64,000 bases of DNA from Trichomonas vaginalis G3 (lineage: Eukaryota > Parabasalia > Trichomonadida > Trichomonadidae), in contig NC_067204.1 of assembly GCF_026262505.1 (NCBI RefSeq), positions 19,136,860 to 19,200,859 on the forward strand, in the 5' to 3' direction. The notes beneath the pieces were generated by a model. The model saw only the letters and a list, made by a program, of their open reading frames with translations, was not told where the DNA came from and did not search any database. The translations under genes and the position numbers were made by a program. Position 1 is the stretch's first letter, and each line of letters begins with the position of its first letter. Of the stretch, positions 29,906 to 40,388 are shown piece after piece.

Positions 29906-30396
29906 TGTTCTGTTTCAGAACGAGTCTTGTACTGTTTCAGAACGAGTCTTGTACTGTTTCAGAACAATATTTGTACTGTTTCAGAACAATATTTGTACTG
30001 TTTCAGAACAATATTTGTACTGTTTCAGAACAATATTTGTTCTGATTCAGAACAATATTTGTTCTGATTCAGAACAATATTTGTTCTGATTCAGAACAAT
30101 ATTTCCCGTCAAAGCTCTCAATTTGTGAGAAAAATTTTCTGATTCAGAACAATATTTGTTCTGATTCAGAACAATATTTGTTCTGATTCAGAACAATATT
30201 TGTACTGTTTCAGAACAATATTTGTACTGTTTCAGAACAATATTTGTACTGTTTCAGAACAATATTTGTACTGTTTCAGAACAATATTTGTACTGTTTCA
30301 GAACAATATTTGTACTGTTTCAGAACAATATTTGTACTGTTTCAGAACAATATTTGTACTGTTTCAGAACAATATTTGTACTGTTTCAGAACAATG
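29906..30396. repeat. 22-bp tandem array of short palindromes
   Basis: About twenty units of TGTTTCAGAACAATATTTGT + AC. A variant block has GTTCTGATTCAGAAC, a perfect 15-base palindrome. A short unrelated stretch (30107-30140) splits the array. The end merges into the CCGTTGAATTTTCATGAATT cassette end. Iteron-like; there are no unique spacers. Confidence 0.9.
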
Positions 30397-30449
30397 TCCG
30401 TTGAATTTTCATGAATTTCCTTAAGATAAAAAATAAAGTTAGTTTTTTT

Positions 30450-30473
30450 AAAAAAATATTTTTTATTTTTATT
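30450..30473 (+). promoter_or_regulatory. AT-rich gene-start motif
   Basis: AAAAAATATTTTTTATTTTT, 9-10 bases before the ATG at 30482. Confidence 0.5.
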
Positions 30474-30481
30474 GTAAGAAC

Positions 30482-31378
30482 ATGTTAGCAACAACAGCAC
30501 CAAACTCGTTAGTCATGAACCCAACTTCAATGTTAGTAGAGATGAAAAGCTTCATTCCTTCTTCATATACTTTCGAAACAGAAATCCAGAAGATAAAGCA
30601 GGAACTTCTCCAAGGAGATTTAGATTGCACTGCGAAAGATGAAACAAATGAACAGTATCTTTATGAAATGCAGGATATTATTGACCATCTACCTAAACTT
30701 CCTGAAATACAACAACAAAAGCTTACTATTCCTGAATTCGATGAAATAGAAGTCAAAGCAACTGACTCGGTAGAAATAAAGAAGTTCATACGAAAGGTAA
30801 ACTATGAGTTTCTTGGATTTCATTGCAACCACAAAGATTGCGACATGGTATATTTCATTGACATATACAAATCTGAAGAGTTTAAGACCTACGACAACTT
30901 TGTTTCGTTAGTTGCAAAATGTGTATGGCAGATAAGAGATAAAGATAGAAGAGGTAAAGTATGGAATGAACAGATAAAACCAGCAGCCTTTGAGTTAAAG
31001 AAAACCATTTACGCCTTAGTCATACTAGCAGGTAAGGTTTCAATGTACAATGCTAAAATGAACCCACAATGTTCAAAATGTAAAGCAGCAATGAAGAAAT
31101 ATAACTACTCCGTCAAAGAGATAGAACGTATGAGAAACGACTATGCTGACTTAAAGAAAGAAGTAGAGAAACCAGCAGAAGATAAAATGGACATGTTGAC
31201 ATTTCTGAACAAAAACTATCCAACAGCTGACGATTTCCTTCTATCTGATGTCAAGAAGAAATATAAAGAAACTTTCGGCATTGTTAAAACATTCGATGTA
31301 CTAAAAGAAGAAATAGAAGCTACAAAACTGTTTAAAGTCATGAACCATCACAACATATACCATGTAAAACGCTTATAA
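30482..31378 (+). CDS. Hypothetical protein with Cys/His pairs (298 aa)
   Basis: Looks whole. Not recognised. The acidic N-terminal half carries 'FHCNHKDCDM' and further on 'CSKCKAAMKK', which could bind one zinc. The C-terminal ~60 residues (LTFLNKNYPTADDFLLSDVK, then 'KLFKVMNHHNIYHVKRL') look like a winged-helix fold, similar in feel to the C-terminus of the helicase proteins here. DNA binding is possible; present only in element A within the window. Confidence 0.5.
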   Translation: MLATTAPNSLVMNPTSMLVEMKSFIPSSYTFETEIQKIKQELLQGDLDCTAKDETNEQYLYEMQDIIDHLPKLPEIQQQKLTIPEFDEIEVKATDSVEIKKFIRKVNYEFLGFHCNHKDCDMVYFIDIYKSEEFKTYDNFVSLVAKCVWQIRDKDRRGKVWNEQIKPAAFELKKTIYALVILAGKVSMYNAKMNPQCSKCKAAMKKYNYSVKEIERMRNDYADLKKEVEKPAEDKMDMLTFLNKNYPTADDFLLSDVKKKYKETFGIVKTFDVLKEEIEATKLFKVMNHHNIYHVKRL

Positions 31379-31923
31379 AACTTTATGGTAGAAATATATT
31401 TTTGTCTGATTTACGCTCATTGACGATGAAGTTTTGACAAAACATATACGAAGAAGTCTATTTCCTGTGTTGTTGTCAAAATGTCATGTTGTCACCATTT
31501 TCAAAAAGATGTTAGTTGACCGAGGGACCGAGGGACCGAGGGACCTGGTCGCCTAAAATATATTTTTGCTGAAAAAATGACCAAATTTCATTATATAACT
31601 GTATTTTTTTTACGAAGTGAACTTTAACACTTCGTAAAAAAATCCCTGAAATCATATCTTTTATACATGAAAATCGTAAAAAATTGCGATTTAGACTTTT
31701 TTTGGTCTTGCATAAAACTCATGAAAATCGTGAAAAAATGACTAAATTTCATTATATAACTGTTATTTTTTGACGAAGTGAACTTTGACACTTCGTAAAA
31801 AAAATCCCTGAAATCATATCTTTTATACATGAAAATCGTGAATTTCCTTAAGATACAAAATAGAAAAAATAAAGTTAGTTTTTTAAAAAATATTTTTTTT
31901 ATTTTGTATGTAAGAAACAGAAA
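31379..31923. other. Intergenic repeats: inverted cassette and two hairpins
   Basis: 31430-31555 is an inverted copy of the GGTCCCTCGG cassette (here GACCGAGGGACCGAGGGACC). Then a segment of about 110 bases is repeated (31564-31680 and 31735-31845). Each copy has a hairpin, TTACGAAGTG-AACTTTAA-CACTTCGTAA (31604-31641) or its near copy (31767-31803). The stretch ends in the GAATTTCCTTAAGATA cassette end. Confidence 0.7.
31884..31908 (+). promoter_or_regulatory. AT-rich gene-start motif with TGTATGTAAG
   Basis: AAAAAATATTTTTTTTATTT followed by TGTATGTAAGAAACAG just before the ATG at 31924. The TTTTGTATGTAARRACAG extension recurs before the KilA-N genes at 32623 and 33101 and, in element B, before 57569 and 58273. 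Confidence 0.5.
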
Positions 31924-32535
31924 ATGACAAACATTGAGTTTGAAACAGTTAAAAAGATAGACAATGACACCAAAGTGGTTCGAATAGGTGATTTAGACGT
32001 AAGATACTCAAAGAAATACAAGAAATATTCTTTGTCAGACATTATATCTCCATCTGGAAAGAAAGCATTCGACTGGGTTAGAATTGCTTCTAGTCAGAAA
32101 ATTTTGACAAGAAATCCTGAGCTTATGATATCAGTAGCATTCTATGGAACAAGAGCATATCTTATAGACAAAAGTCTTATACCAATAGTTTTGTTATGGT
32201 TAGACCCAGTTGTTGGATATAACTTCATAACATATGGTTCATTCGATACTGAACGTTGCAGTGAAGGCTTAGTTTACATCGTTCAGAAACCGAAGGACTT
32301 CAATACAAAGAGATATAAGATAGGAAGAACATTTAATATAACTCAAAGATATGACAGTATAGTCAATAGAGTCAAGGTTGCGTTTGTTAACGATATGAGA
32401 GCTGCTGAAACAGAACTACTTGAAAAGTTTGAGAAAATGTATGGTGCTCCCACGAAAGGTAAAGAAACTTTCGAAGTAGATGAGATAGCTAAAGCTATAA
32501 AATTATTTGACGAAGTTGCTGAAAAATACATGTAA
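31924..32535 (+). CDS. KilA-N-like + T5orf172 (GIY-YIG) protein (203 aa)
   Basis: Looks whole. The N-terminal ~115 residues resemble a KilA-N/Bro-like DNA-binding domain (VRYSKKYKKYSLSDIISPSG, 'AYLIDKSLIPIVLLWLDP'). Residues ~118-195 carry the T5orf172 pattern of the GIY-YIG superfamily: 'GLVYIVQKPKDFNTKRYKIG', RTFNITQRYDS, 'AAETELLEKFEKMYG' and 'KETFEVD'. This fusion is well known in nucleocytoplasmic large DNA viruses and phages, probably as a DNA-binding nuclease-like regulator. The copy in element B is 57662-58273. Confidence 0.85.
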   Translation: MTNIEFETVKKIDNDTKVVRIGDLDVRYSKKYKKYSLSDIISPSGKKAFDWVRIASSQKILTRNPELMISVAFYGTRAYLIDKSLIPIVLLWLDPVVGYNFITYGSFDTERCSEGLVYIVQKPKDFNTKRYKIGRTFNITQRYDSIVNRVKVAFVNDMRAAETELLEKFEKMYGAPTKGKETFEVDEIAKAIKLFDEVAEKYM

Positions 32536-32622
32536 AGCGTTTATTTTTGGTCTTTTATACAAGATAGAAAATAACGCTAATTTTATATAAAATATTTTTT
32601 TATTTTGTATGTAAAGACAGAT

Positions 32623-33012
32623 ATGTCAACAACAGAGAACACAACAACTGCTATCGTTCATGAAGACATAAATGAAGAATACAAGTGGGTTCAGTATAAC
32701 AAACAACTCCGTCTCATTCGTTCGGTCAAAGATGACATGTACCAAATGCAAAGTATTTTGACAGCATGTTTTGCTCCAGATACTAAGAAACCACAAGACT
32801 GGTTTGAATTAAATAGCACTCATGAACTCCTCAGTGAGTTCGAACATGTAGAACTTAAAAAGATGTACCAAGACAGACAAAACTTACCATTGTATCTAAA
32901 AGGTATATATGTTCATAAGTTCCTAGTTAGTTCAATAGCAATGTGGGCTTCACCTCGTTATGCATGGTATATTTACAGACTTCTTGACGAAGTTGCTGAA
33001 AAATACATGTAA
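32623..33012 (+). CDS. KilA-N domain protein, short (129 aa)
   Basis: Starts at ATG 32623 (MSTTENTTTAIVHEDINEEY). KilA-N-type blocks are 'YNKQLRLIRSVKDDMYQMQS' and 'LPLYLKGIYVHKFLVSSIAM' followed by WASPRYAWYIYRLLDE. It ends EVAEKYM, the same ending as the neighbouring T5orf172 gene, so the 3' end was probably exchanged by recombination. It is tandem with the next gene, with near-identical promoter and 5' sequence. Confidence 0.75.
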   Translation: MSTTENTTTAIVHEDINEEYKWVQYNKQLRLIRSVKDDMYQMQSILTACFAPDTKKPQDWFELNSTHELLSEFEHVELKKMYQDRQNLPLYLKGIYVHKFLVSSIAMWASPRYAWYIYRLLDEVAEKYM

Positions 33013-33100
33013 AGCGTTTATTTTTGGTCTTTTGTGAAAGTAAGAAAATAACGCTAATTTTTTATAAAATATTTTTTTTATTTTGTATGTAAAGACAGAT

Positions 33101-33928
33101 ATGTCAACAACAGAGAACACAACACCTGCTATCGTTCATGAAGCCATAAATGAAGAATACGAGTACATACAATATAACAAACAGTTACGTCTCATTCGTT
33201 CGGTCAAAGACGACATGTACCAAATGCAAAGTATTTTGAATGCTCTTCGTTCTACAAAGCAAGCACATCATTGGTTTGAAAACCAACAGACAAAAGAACT
33301 TTTAGAAGAATTTCCTCATATGTTTGCGTTCCGCGGAAAACCGCGGAACGAGATTCCGTACGAAAATCGTAAAAATTTGCCAAATAGTTTGAAAGGATAT
33401 TATGTTCATAGACTTCTTGTAAATGCTGTTGCAATATGGGCTTCACCTCGTTACGCTTGTTATATTTTCATGATGTTAGATGAAATTCATAGACAAGAAC
33501 GTGAAGAGATGGAAAAGAAACTTCAAGCAAAAGATGAAGTCATTGAAGCAAAAGACAAAAACATACAGAAAAGAATACCACGTTCGGTACCAAAAGGAAA
33601 GGAAAAGAACTATAAGTATATGATTTACACTGAAGAGATGGAAAATGAAGAAGACAGAGATATGGTTATGTTGCATTTAGTCAGAAGAAACAACAAAAGC
33701 TTTTACGACCTTGCTAAGATTTACAAATCTGACAGAAATTGGTTCTATCGCGAAAACTTACCGATTTCAATGACACCAAATGAAGATGTTAAAAAGATAG
33801 TTCAAGATACGTTACCTCAAACACACTATGATATTAAAGGTTGTACAATACTTACCTTCAAAGAAGATTTGCCGCTACTGAAAGAAAAAATAACAGAGTA
33901 TTTTGACAACTTCAAACAAGCAGAGTAA
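33101..33928 (+). CDS. KilA-N protein with C-terminal domain and hairpin insert (275 aa)
   Basis: Starts at ATG 33101. N-terminal KilA-N domain (residues ~1-125) with 'LKGYYVHRLLVNAVAIWASP'. A short charged coiled coil (KKLQAKDEVIEAKDKNIQKR) leads into a C-terminal domain (RIPRSVPKGKEKNYKYMIYT ... PLLKEKITEYF), the arrangement of KilA-N plus C-terminal domain proteins of insect viruses. Just before 'YENRKNLP' a GC-rich hairpin (GTTCCGCGG-AAAA-CCGCGGAAC, about 33329-33351) codes 'FRGKPRNE', an apparent in-frame insert. The copy in element B is at 56676-57569. Confidence 0.85.
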   Translation: MSTTENTTPAIVHEAINEEYEYIQYNKQLRLIRSVKDDMYQMQSILNALRSTKQAHHWFENQQTKELLEEFPHMFAFRGKPRNEIPYENRKNLPNSLKGYYVHRLLVNAVAIWASPRYACYIFMMLDEIHRQEREEMEKKLQAKDEVIEAKDKNIQKRIPRSVPKGKEKNYKYMIYTEEMENEEDRDMVMLHLVRRNNKSFYDLAKIYKSDRNWFYRENLPISMTPNEDVKKIVQDTLPQTHYDIKGCTILTFKEDLPLLKEKITEYFDNFKQAE

Positions 33929-33944
33929 ATGAACCATTTATTTT

Positions 33945-34819
33945 TCAAGCTTGACTTTTTACAATTTGAACTTTGTTCGCGTAGATATGAATTCTGAAAG
34001 AAGTATGAGGGTCTTGTATGACTTTGTACTTCTCCCATAGTTCATGTCTGTCAAACTTACCTGCCATGGACTCTTTCATAAGTTCCATGAAATCGTCTTC
34101 GGACAATCCGGGGAAAAGTACAATGTCAGTAAGTATTCTCTTTACATCCTTACTTAAACTCTTTGCTGTCTGTACACAAATGACAACTGAGATGTTAAAG
34201 TGTCTGAGCTTCTTAAGAATTCGACACATGTCTTGTTCTCTGTTCTTTAACAAAGGATGAGAAGCAAAGTCATCTAAGATAAGAAGACACCTATGAGGGT
34301 AAGTCTTCCAATCGTAAGATTGCAATTTCTTCGAAATGTATTCTATCTCTTTCTGTTTGTTTCTGAAGTGTTTCTTCTCTAATATTCTCTGCATTTCCTC
34401 ATTTGGGTCTTTAAACTTAGAATTTATATACTCATTTATAGCATTGTACTTCAAAACTCTTCTTTGGTACTTCTTTATCCAATCTAACAACTCAGAGTCT
34501 TTTATACATACTAACTTAGACTTTTTTATAATATCTTTGAACGAATTGACGGTTTGGTCAAATTGACCCGAAGTACTACAAATGACAACTAACTCATAGA
34601 ATGGGTTCTTCTCATCTAGTTCTTGTTGTTGTGCAGCCATTTTAAGATAAGTGAAAGTCTTACCCGACCCAGGTGGTGCAATTAGACCTGTTATACCATT
34701 CTGAGCAAATAAGAACTTGTCATGTATGGGTTTTATCTGAGCATTTTCCAACTTCCTCTTGTTCTTGTTTAAAACATTCTCAAATTTTTTGTCAATGTCA
34801 GCAAACTTTTTTCTAACAT
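33945..34819 (-). CDS. A32-like packaging ATPase of Polinton A
   Basis: FtsK/HerA-type genome-packaging ATPase. Walker A is 'GLIAPPGSGKTFTYLKMA', Walker B 'RCLLILDDFASHPLL', followed by 'ISVVICVQTAKSLSKDVKRI' with a sensor-like Gln. This ATPase pumps DNA into capsids in Polintons, poxviruses and related viruses. The protein in element B (55784-56659) is almost identical. The gene faces the 148-residue gene in divergent orientation, with the start regions about 35 bases apart. Confidence 0.9.
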
Positions 34820-34855
34820 ATTTTTAGAAAAATTAAAATTTTTATCTTTTAGAAA

Positions 34856-35302
34856 ATGTCTAGCGATTTCGCTATCTATATTCGAGACAAGCTTTTCGAC
34901 AGCAAAACATCTGTCGACCATAAAATCTTACATAGTGTAAACAAGAAAGGTGAATTTGTTCTAAAGTTCTGTTTCTGGGAATATGACAAGAACCATAAAA
35001 CATTAAGCAGAGAAGTCTTAAAATTTGTCAATGACAGACTTGTTGACAGAGATGACGCCTCTTGGAGAGATGAAGTCCAACAAAACTTCTTAGAATGCAA
35101 AGAAGACACATGCACTGTTCTTGAAGATGAAATAGAAAACAGAATAGAAGAGCTATTAAAGGACAAAGAACTTTTACATAAATATGGTTCGGAGAAATTT
35201 GACATAACTCCACCAGAAAAGAAGAAGAGAGAAAAGAAAGAAAAGAAAGTAGAAGAAGAGAAGAAAGAACCAGAGCCAGAGAAAAAGAAATTTGACATGT
35301 AA
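34856..35302 (+). CDS. Conserved Polinton protein with charged tail (148 aa)
   Basis: Looks whole. The N-terminal ~110 residues are helical and mixed-charge (MSSDFAIYIRDKLFDSKTSV ...); the last ~35 residues are almost only K and E (PPEKKKREKKEKKVEEEKKE). It shares a divergent promoter region with the ATPase. The copy at 55286-55747 differs mainly in the length of the K/E tail. Not recognised. Confidence 0.7.
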   Translation: MSSDFAIYIRDKLFDSKTSVDHKILHSVNKKGEFVLKFCFWEYDKNHKTLSREVLKFVNDRLVDRDDASWRDEVQQNFLECKEDTCTVLEDEIENRIEELLKDKELLHKYGSEKFDITPPEKKKREKKEKKVEEEKKEPEPEKKKFDM

Positions 35303-35328
35303 AAATAAAATTTTATTTTTAGAACATT

Positions 35329-35737
35329 TCTGGGTCAATGTCAATGTTCTCTTCCTCTTTAGGAGCAAACACTGGCTTAGACTCTAAAATCTTTTACCCA
35401 ATTTACCTTGAACTTCTACAACTTTAGACTCATAATATTCATAGTCGTCTGCTTTCTTTGGTTCATAAGGTATAACAAGTTTGTATGCTTTGCCTTCTTT
35501 AAGGTTTGAGAACCTTCTGTCAAAACTTTCTTTGACTGCTAACAAACCTTCTATGTCTAAGTCTTCAAATTTCGCACCATTTTTAGTCACAATAGCAAAC
35601 TTAACTGGTTCGATGTTCCAAACTTTGCTGAATGAAGACTTTTCAAAATGGTAGAAGTAAACATTCAAATATGTGAATGGGTCTAGTTCTTCTTTGACTT
35701 CTGTCATGTACTTGTTTACTGAGATGAATTTTGCCAT
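35329..35737 (-). CDS. Conserved Polinton protein (about 135 aa), unknown
   Basis: Begins MAKFISVNKYMTEVKEELDP. The body is rich in aromatic and charged residues (YLNVYFYHFEKSSFSKVWNI, AYKLVIPYEPKKADDYEYYE), suggesting a small OB- or beta-barrel-type protein. The homologue is at 54850-55269. It sits between the helicase and the ATPase, so a single-strand DNA-binding role is conceivable but unproven. Confidence 0.6.
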
Positions 35738-35775
35738 CTTTTCTATCGGATAAAAAAAATATTTTTTTTTAAAAT

Positions 35776-37010
35776 TTACTCAGAAAAATTTTCTTTGTAT
35801 ATACACCATTCTGAACATCTAAAAGATTTTTGACATTTGCCAAGAATGTTCGTTTAGACGCTGTCATATAACCATACTCTTGACAATATTGTTTATACGA
35901 GTCGTACAATGACCTTTCATCTAAACACTCAAAGTCGCTTTCTTCTATGAACAGTTCATATACACTCTTGTTTGCTTCTAACAATGTTTGTCTCTCTTCG
36001 GTATGTGGAATTTGTCTTGGATTGAACTTAGAAATATCTAATGTCATGAAATATGAGAACAAGTGGTTGTAAAAGTCAGATGTCAAAGTTTTCTGCTAAG
36101 TCGTCAAAATATTCTGTATCTTGCATATGAGCTTCTGACGTTCTGACAACTACATATCTTCTTCAGAACTTTCTAACTTCATCGGAACAGCGTTGTTTGA
36201 AACCATGACGAAGTTTGCAACATTTTCACAAACTCTTTGGTCTCTATACTTTCTTTCAACAACTCCAACTTTGTCTGTTATAAGACTCTTCAAAGCATCC
36301 GAGTTCAAAACCTTTGTTGTATCTATACTTTGAAGTTCGTTACATACTATAAGTTTCATATTCTCTATTGAAGAGTTAAATTTACCGCAGATGTTTTCTA
36401 AGTTTGTCATATTAGGGTTCGAATAGCCTCTAACAGTTTGCACAAAATATCTGTAAAGAAAGTGTTCTTACCTGTTCCTTGTTTTCCAATTACAATGAGA
36501 GCAGTTTCATTTTAGCACTTGGATGTTGTAAGAAGATGTTTGCAAACCAACATAAGATATACTCATAGACTCTTTCGTTTCCATTGCATATAATTTCTTT
36601 GACATGGTCTAACCAAGCTTCTATAACATTTTCTTTCCATTCTACTTGTTCGTATTTATATCCAGTGAAGATAGAATAGAAGTTTGGAGATGTGTATAGA
36701 ACTTTATACCACGAACTGAAAATCTTCTAACTTTGACAATAAGATATCCCAAGCATCTAACATCTTCATACCAACTTGTACGACTTTTATTTTCTTAAGT
36801 TTCTGTTTACATTCTTGTTCTGAAACTATTGTCGCTTTAGGTTTGTTAAAGACAACATCCCATTCTTTCATGACATAACATTCTGGGGCAGAGTCAACAT
36901 AAATGACTAAACGTTTCAAATTCTCGTCGCTGCTTTGTTATAGTCTCGAAATGGACACATATTTCTGAAGGCTTGGAAGTCATAAAATCTGAAACGTCTA
37001 TTCTGTACAT
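35776..37010 (-). pseudogene. SF3 helicase (D5-like, DUF5906 type) of Polinton A
   Basis: The minus strand carries an SF3-type Walker A region (related to GKQGTGKNTFF of the copy in element B), 'NMKLIVCNELQS' as the Walker B region, and a C-terminal winged-helix segment (SLYDSYKQYCQEYGYMTASK). Poxvirus D5 and phage primase-helicases have this layout. It would unwind the element for replication. It is part of the broken element; the copy in element B is at 53580-54813. Confidence 0.75.
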
Positions 37011-37037
37011 TTTTATAAAAATAAAAAAAAATATTTT

Positions 37038-37838
37038 TTATTCTTGACTTTGTTCCATTTTTCCATTTGTTGCATTTGTTGTTCTTGAGCTATTTGTTGT
37101 TGAAGTTGTTCTGTAATACAATACTTTCACCAGTTGCATCTTCCAATTCGAAACTTTCTGCCGTCATTGACAAATACATAGGACATAAAATTTACAGGAA
37201 CAAAGTTTGCGTCAACTAAGTTTAAGTTTATACTTGCCAAAGTGTTTGAGTTCACTAAGGTTGAAAACTCTGCATTCGAATGAACAATAGGCAAACCAGC
37301 AGAGAAAGTGTTGTTTATACGCATGAGTATCTTTTTGGTCATAGTAGTTCTGTCGACATTCGAATAACACTTTGAACCTAAGTTTGAAACAATATATAAA
37401 ATAGGTGTACTTAAAGTCAATGGAACAGACATTCCTTGTATGACACCTTTTCCTGTTATAGGAAACTGTTGGTAGTAAAAACCAGATATAAGTTTTTGTA
37501 TTATAGCTCATATTGTTTATAGTAAACTCAGTCGGACATCCAAACATAATGAAACCTGCTCTAGTTGCAGCACATGTTACACTCGTCCTTAAAGTATTAA
37601 ATAAGTCAACAAAACCTGTTGGTGGTATATCTGAGTAAGTATCTTCAAAGGAGTATTTTTTTACCATTCACAACAATAAAATCTTCTGGTGTCAAAAGAG
37701 CAAAAAAGCTTTAGTCGTCATTGTGTTTAAAGTTAGTTTACAATATCGTCCTTGAGGACTTTGTAAGTTTGTTGTTATAGAATTATATGACTCAGGGTTT
37801 TTAGTCGTAATAGTATAAACCATTGTGTCTTCTGCCAT
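37038..37838 (-). pseudogene. Presumed penton (minor capsid) protein of Polinton A
   Basis: The N-terminal segment (YTITTKNPESYNSITTNLQS, 'RYCKLTLNTMTTKAFFALLT', 'YSFEDTYSDIPPTGFVDLFN') looks like a beta-sandwich, and the C-terminus is Gln-rich. It lies next but one to the major capsid gene in both elements, as penton proteins do in Polintons. Identification rests on position, size (about 265 residues) and beta-rich character, not on a sequence signature. Confidence 0.5.
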
Positions 37839-37939
37839 TTACTTAGCAAATAAATTTTAATGAAATGTTTGGTCGTCAAATATTTTATAACGTCTGGGAA
37901 ACTATATTTTAAGTTCAACGTTCACCTCCTTTCATAACG

Positions 37940-38419
37940 TTATATCTTGTCAATGACATTATATGAAACACCACAGCAACTAACGTCGGGTTCTATTTCT
38001 TTGATGTTTATATCGTCTGCCTCTGTCAAAAGTTTCAATAGTTCTTTCAAAACTTCATGAGGTGCGATGACATATGAGTTCACTTTTACAGGGTTGTGTT
38101 CGACCAAGTTTAACATTATACCTAAAGCTTGACAAATCTTCTCCTGAGTTTGAAGTTTGTTTTTCAGTTGTTGGTAGTCGTTTCGAATATCTGCAACAGA
38201 ACTTAAGTCTCTGCTAACTTCAGGGTATGTTGGTTGTTCTTTACAGGAACAATTGTTATACCATCTTCGTCCTCGTTGGTTTCCCCACTTCAACATTCTT
38301 TCTTTGACATTGACAATAACACTTTGACTGTTTGTTTGAGTTGGTGAATTTAACTTCACATCTGCCACCGCCATTAAACCTTTTGAAACACTTACGCTTC
38401 TATTTTTCGGAAATGACAT
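37940..38419 (-). pseudogene. Conserved Polinton protein between capsid genes
   Basis: Begins MSFPKNRSVSVSKGLMAVAD. It has a helical middle (DIRNDYQQLKNKLQTQEKIC) and ends 'PDVSCCGVSYNVI'. The homologue is at 52162-52632. The position between major capsid and presumed penton suggests a virion component or assembly factor. No family is recognised. Confidence 0.5.
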
Positions 38420-38609
38420 TTTACTTCGAATAAAAATATGGCAGTATTCGGATATCTCTTCGAATTGAAGGCAGAACAAAGTTTACACACACAAACAATA
38501 CAAATACATTGACAGAATAGTTCTTATACAAACAATGAAAATGTTATAGAATAGCAGTCTTTGCTGAACCAAAATATTTCATAAAGCAAAGAAAGTTGGT
38601 ATAACTGAA

Positions 38610-38870
38610 ATGGTGAAAGTTCTTGAAGCAGACAAAAATATAACAACAAAACTTACAGATATTTCTAAAGAAAGTTTATAATACAATTTTATGTCAAAAC
38701 AGGTGTACTGTCAATATTTGACGGAGAGAAGTCAGTTCAAGAACAACTTACTGACCTGCTGCCAAAATCTGCTCGATGGAAGCTGTCGTTATGCCAATCT
38801 GAGGAGCCCAGCAGGTTTCATCGAACGAATCTTCAAAAGAGCATCTTCCGTGAAAAGTGCTATTGTTTTG
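38610..38870 (+). pseudogene. Small convergent frame over the capsid gene end, element A
   Basis: Begins MVKVLEADKNITTKLTDIS on the strand opposite to the capsid gene and overlaps its 3' end. The same frame is present in element B (51631-51969), which supports it being real, but overlap with the conserved capsid sequence could also explain the conservation. Unknown function. Confidence 0.35.
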
Positions 38871-40356
38871 TAAACTTCTTTGCTCTCAGTTCATTATGGA
38901 CCGTCTCTGTCACCAGTATATTGTATTTGTACAGTACCAACAGTTGAAATACCACCCATAAAGTCTTCTGAGTCAGCAAATGGAATGCCAAGCCAAAAGT
39001 TTGAACGGTCTCCATTTGTATATTGAGTTTTTTGACTTCCTGTATGGGTCCATACTTTCACATATGGCATAATAGAACTTTGCATTTCAGGGTTAATGGT
39101 TGTTGTGAAGTTGTTGTTAAAGTTCATAGCATCTAATGTCAAGTTGTATGACCTCATATCCTCAACTGTAGAATATTCTTCTCTTGGATAATATTTGCCA
39201 TCTATGTTTATATGATATTTAATACCAGGGTTGTAGAAACAAGAATAGTCATTTATAGTTCGTCTGAACAGTACAAACATAGTATCTGCGTTTTCATTGC
39301 AGTTGTTAAAGCAATATCTGTTCTTGCACCTGCGGTTCCTGGATTTTGGTTTCCAACTTCACCTGCAAAGTCTTTGACAGATATTTGGTGTATAGGGAAC
39401 ATAAGTGGAACTGCAATATATTTGGCAGCTAAAGCATTTGAAATATCTGGGTCCAACATATAGACTGCAAGTCTGCTTTCTATTCTCTTGCATTCAAATT
39501 TTTCGCATGTAAACCTAACTGGGTCCCAAGCAGTTCCAGCAGCATTGAAATAATACTTTACTTCAGTGTTGAGGTTTGAGAAACCAAAGTCTAAGTCAAC
39601 TTTGTCTTTGCAAAATTCGGCGAATGACGTTTGATTTGCTCCTTTACGTCTGTAAGAGTGAATGGGTCTTGCGTTGGTGCAATGACTAAGTTATTTTTGC
39701 TTGGAGTAAGTTCAATAGAAATTTTTCCTGCCCAGTTTGGCAAGTATCTTAAAAACCTGAAGATGAGGAAAGATGACAAAGGAACTCTAAGTTTCAGTTT
39801 TACTTTAGTGACAGCATTTCCATCTGAACCAGAAAGGTTAACATAAACTCCTGGAACGTTAGGGTCAAGTCTTCTTATTTTCTCAATAGTTGCATATTGG
39901 TCTGTTTGTTCTCTAGCTTGTGGTTGTACTGAGTTTCTCAAAGCGAACCATTCATAGTTTGCCCATGTTACTGTTTGAACTAAGTCAGAGTTAGAATATA
40001 TCTTATATCCCATGAAAACTTCTGGAGCATATTGGTATCCGACATAGAAAATACCATTGCAACCTTTCTTACCTCTTCAAGTCAGCAGAAGGTTTTATTT
40101 CAATGTCTTGTTCCACGTATAAGAATGAGTTGTCAATAGAAATTATATGAAACCTGTCGCAAGCAATATCTACTGTTGTTGAAGAACCTTCACCAAACTC
40201 ACCTACATTTCCATAAGAAACAGCAGTTGTATATTCGTAAGTTCCAGGAACTATTTCTGACCTTCTAATGGCATTGTCGCATTCGTTATACCATTCGGAA
40301 ACATTTCCATTCATGGCATCCAAAACTGTTGGCGTTATATTCTGAGCGGCGTACAT
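38789..40356 (-). pseudogene. Major capsid protein (double jelly-roll type) of Polinton A
   Basis: Begins MYAAQNITPTVLDAMNGNVS. Large beta-rich protein with segments typical of double jelly-roll capsids: 'FHIISIDNSFLYVEQDIEIK', 'LSSFLIFRFLRYLPNWAGKI', 'TMFVLFRRTINDYSCFYNPG', 'NFWLGIPFADSEDFMGGIST'. The copy in element B is at 49124-51789 and contains a 1.1-kb insertion. With the ATPase and presumed penton it would form an icosahedral particle, as proposed for Polintons generally. Identification by size, position and character. Confidence 0.7.
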
Positions 40357-40388
40357 TTCATATGGGTAAAAATATAGAATAGTTGGAT

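Noticed and set aside
29906-30396. CRISPR-like array
   Set aside because: The units are contiguous and there are no unique spacers; the setting is a eukaryotic Polinton without cas genes.
29895-30424. Protein frames of CFRTIFVLFQNN type
   Set aside because: Translations of the 22-base tandem array only.
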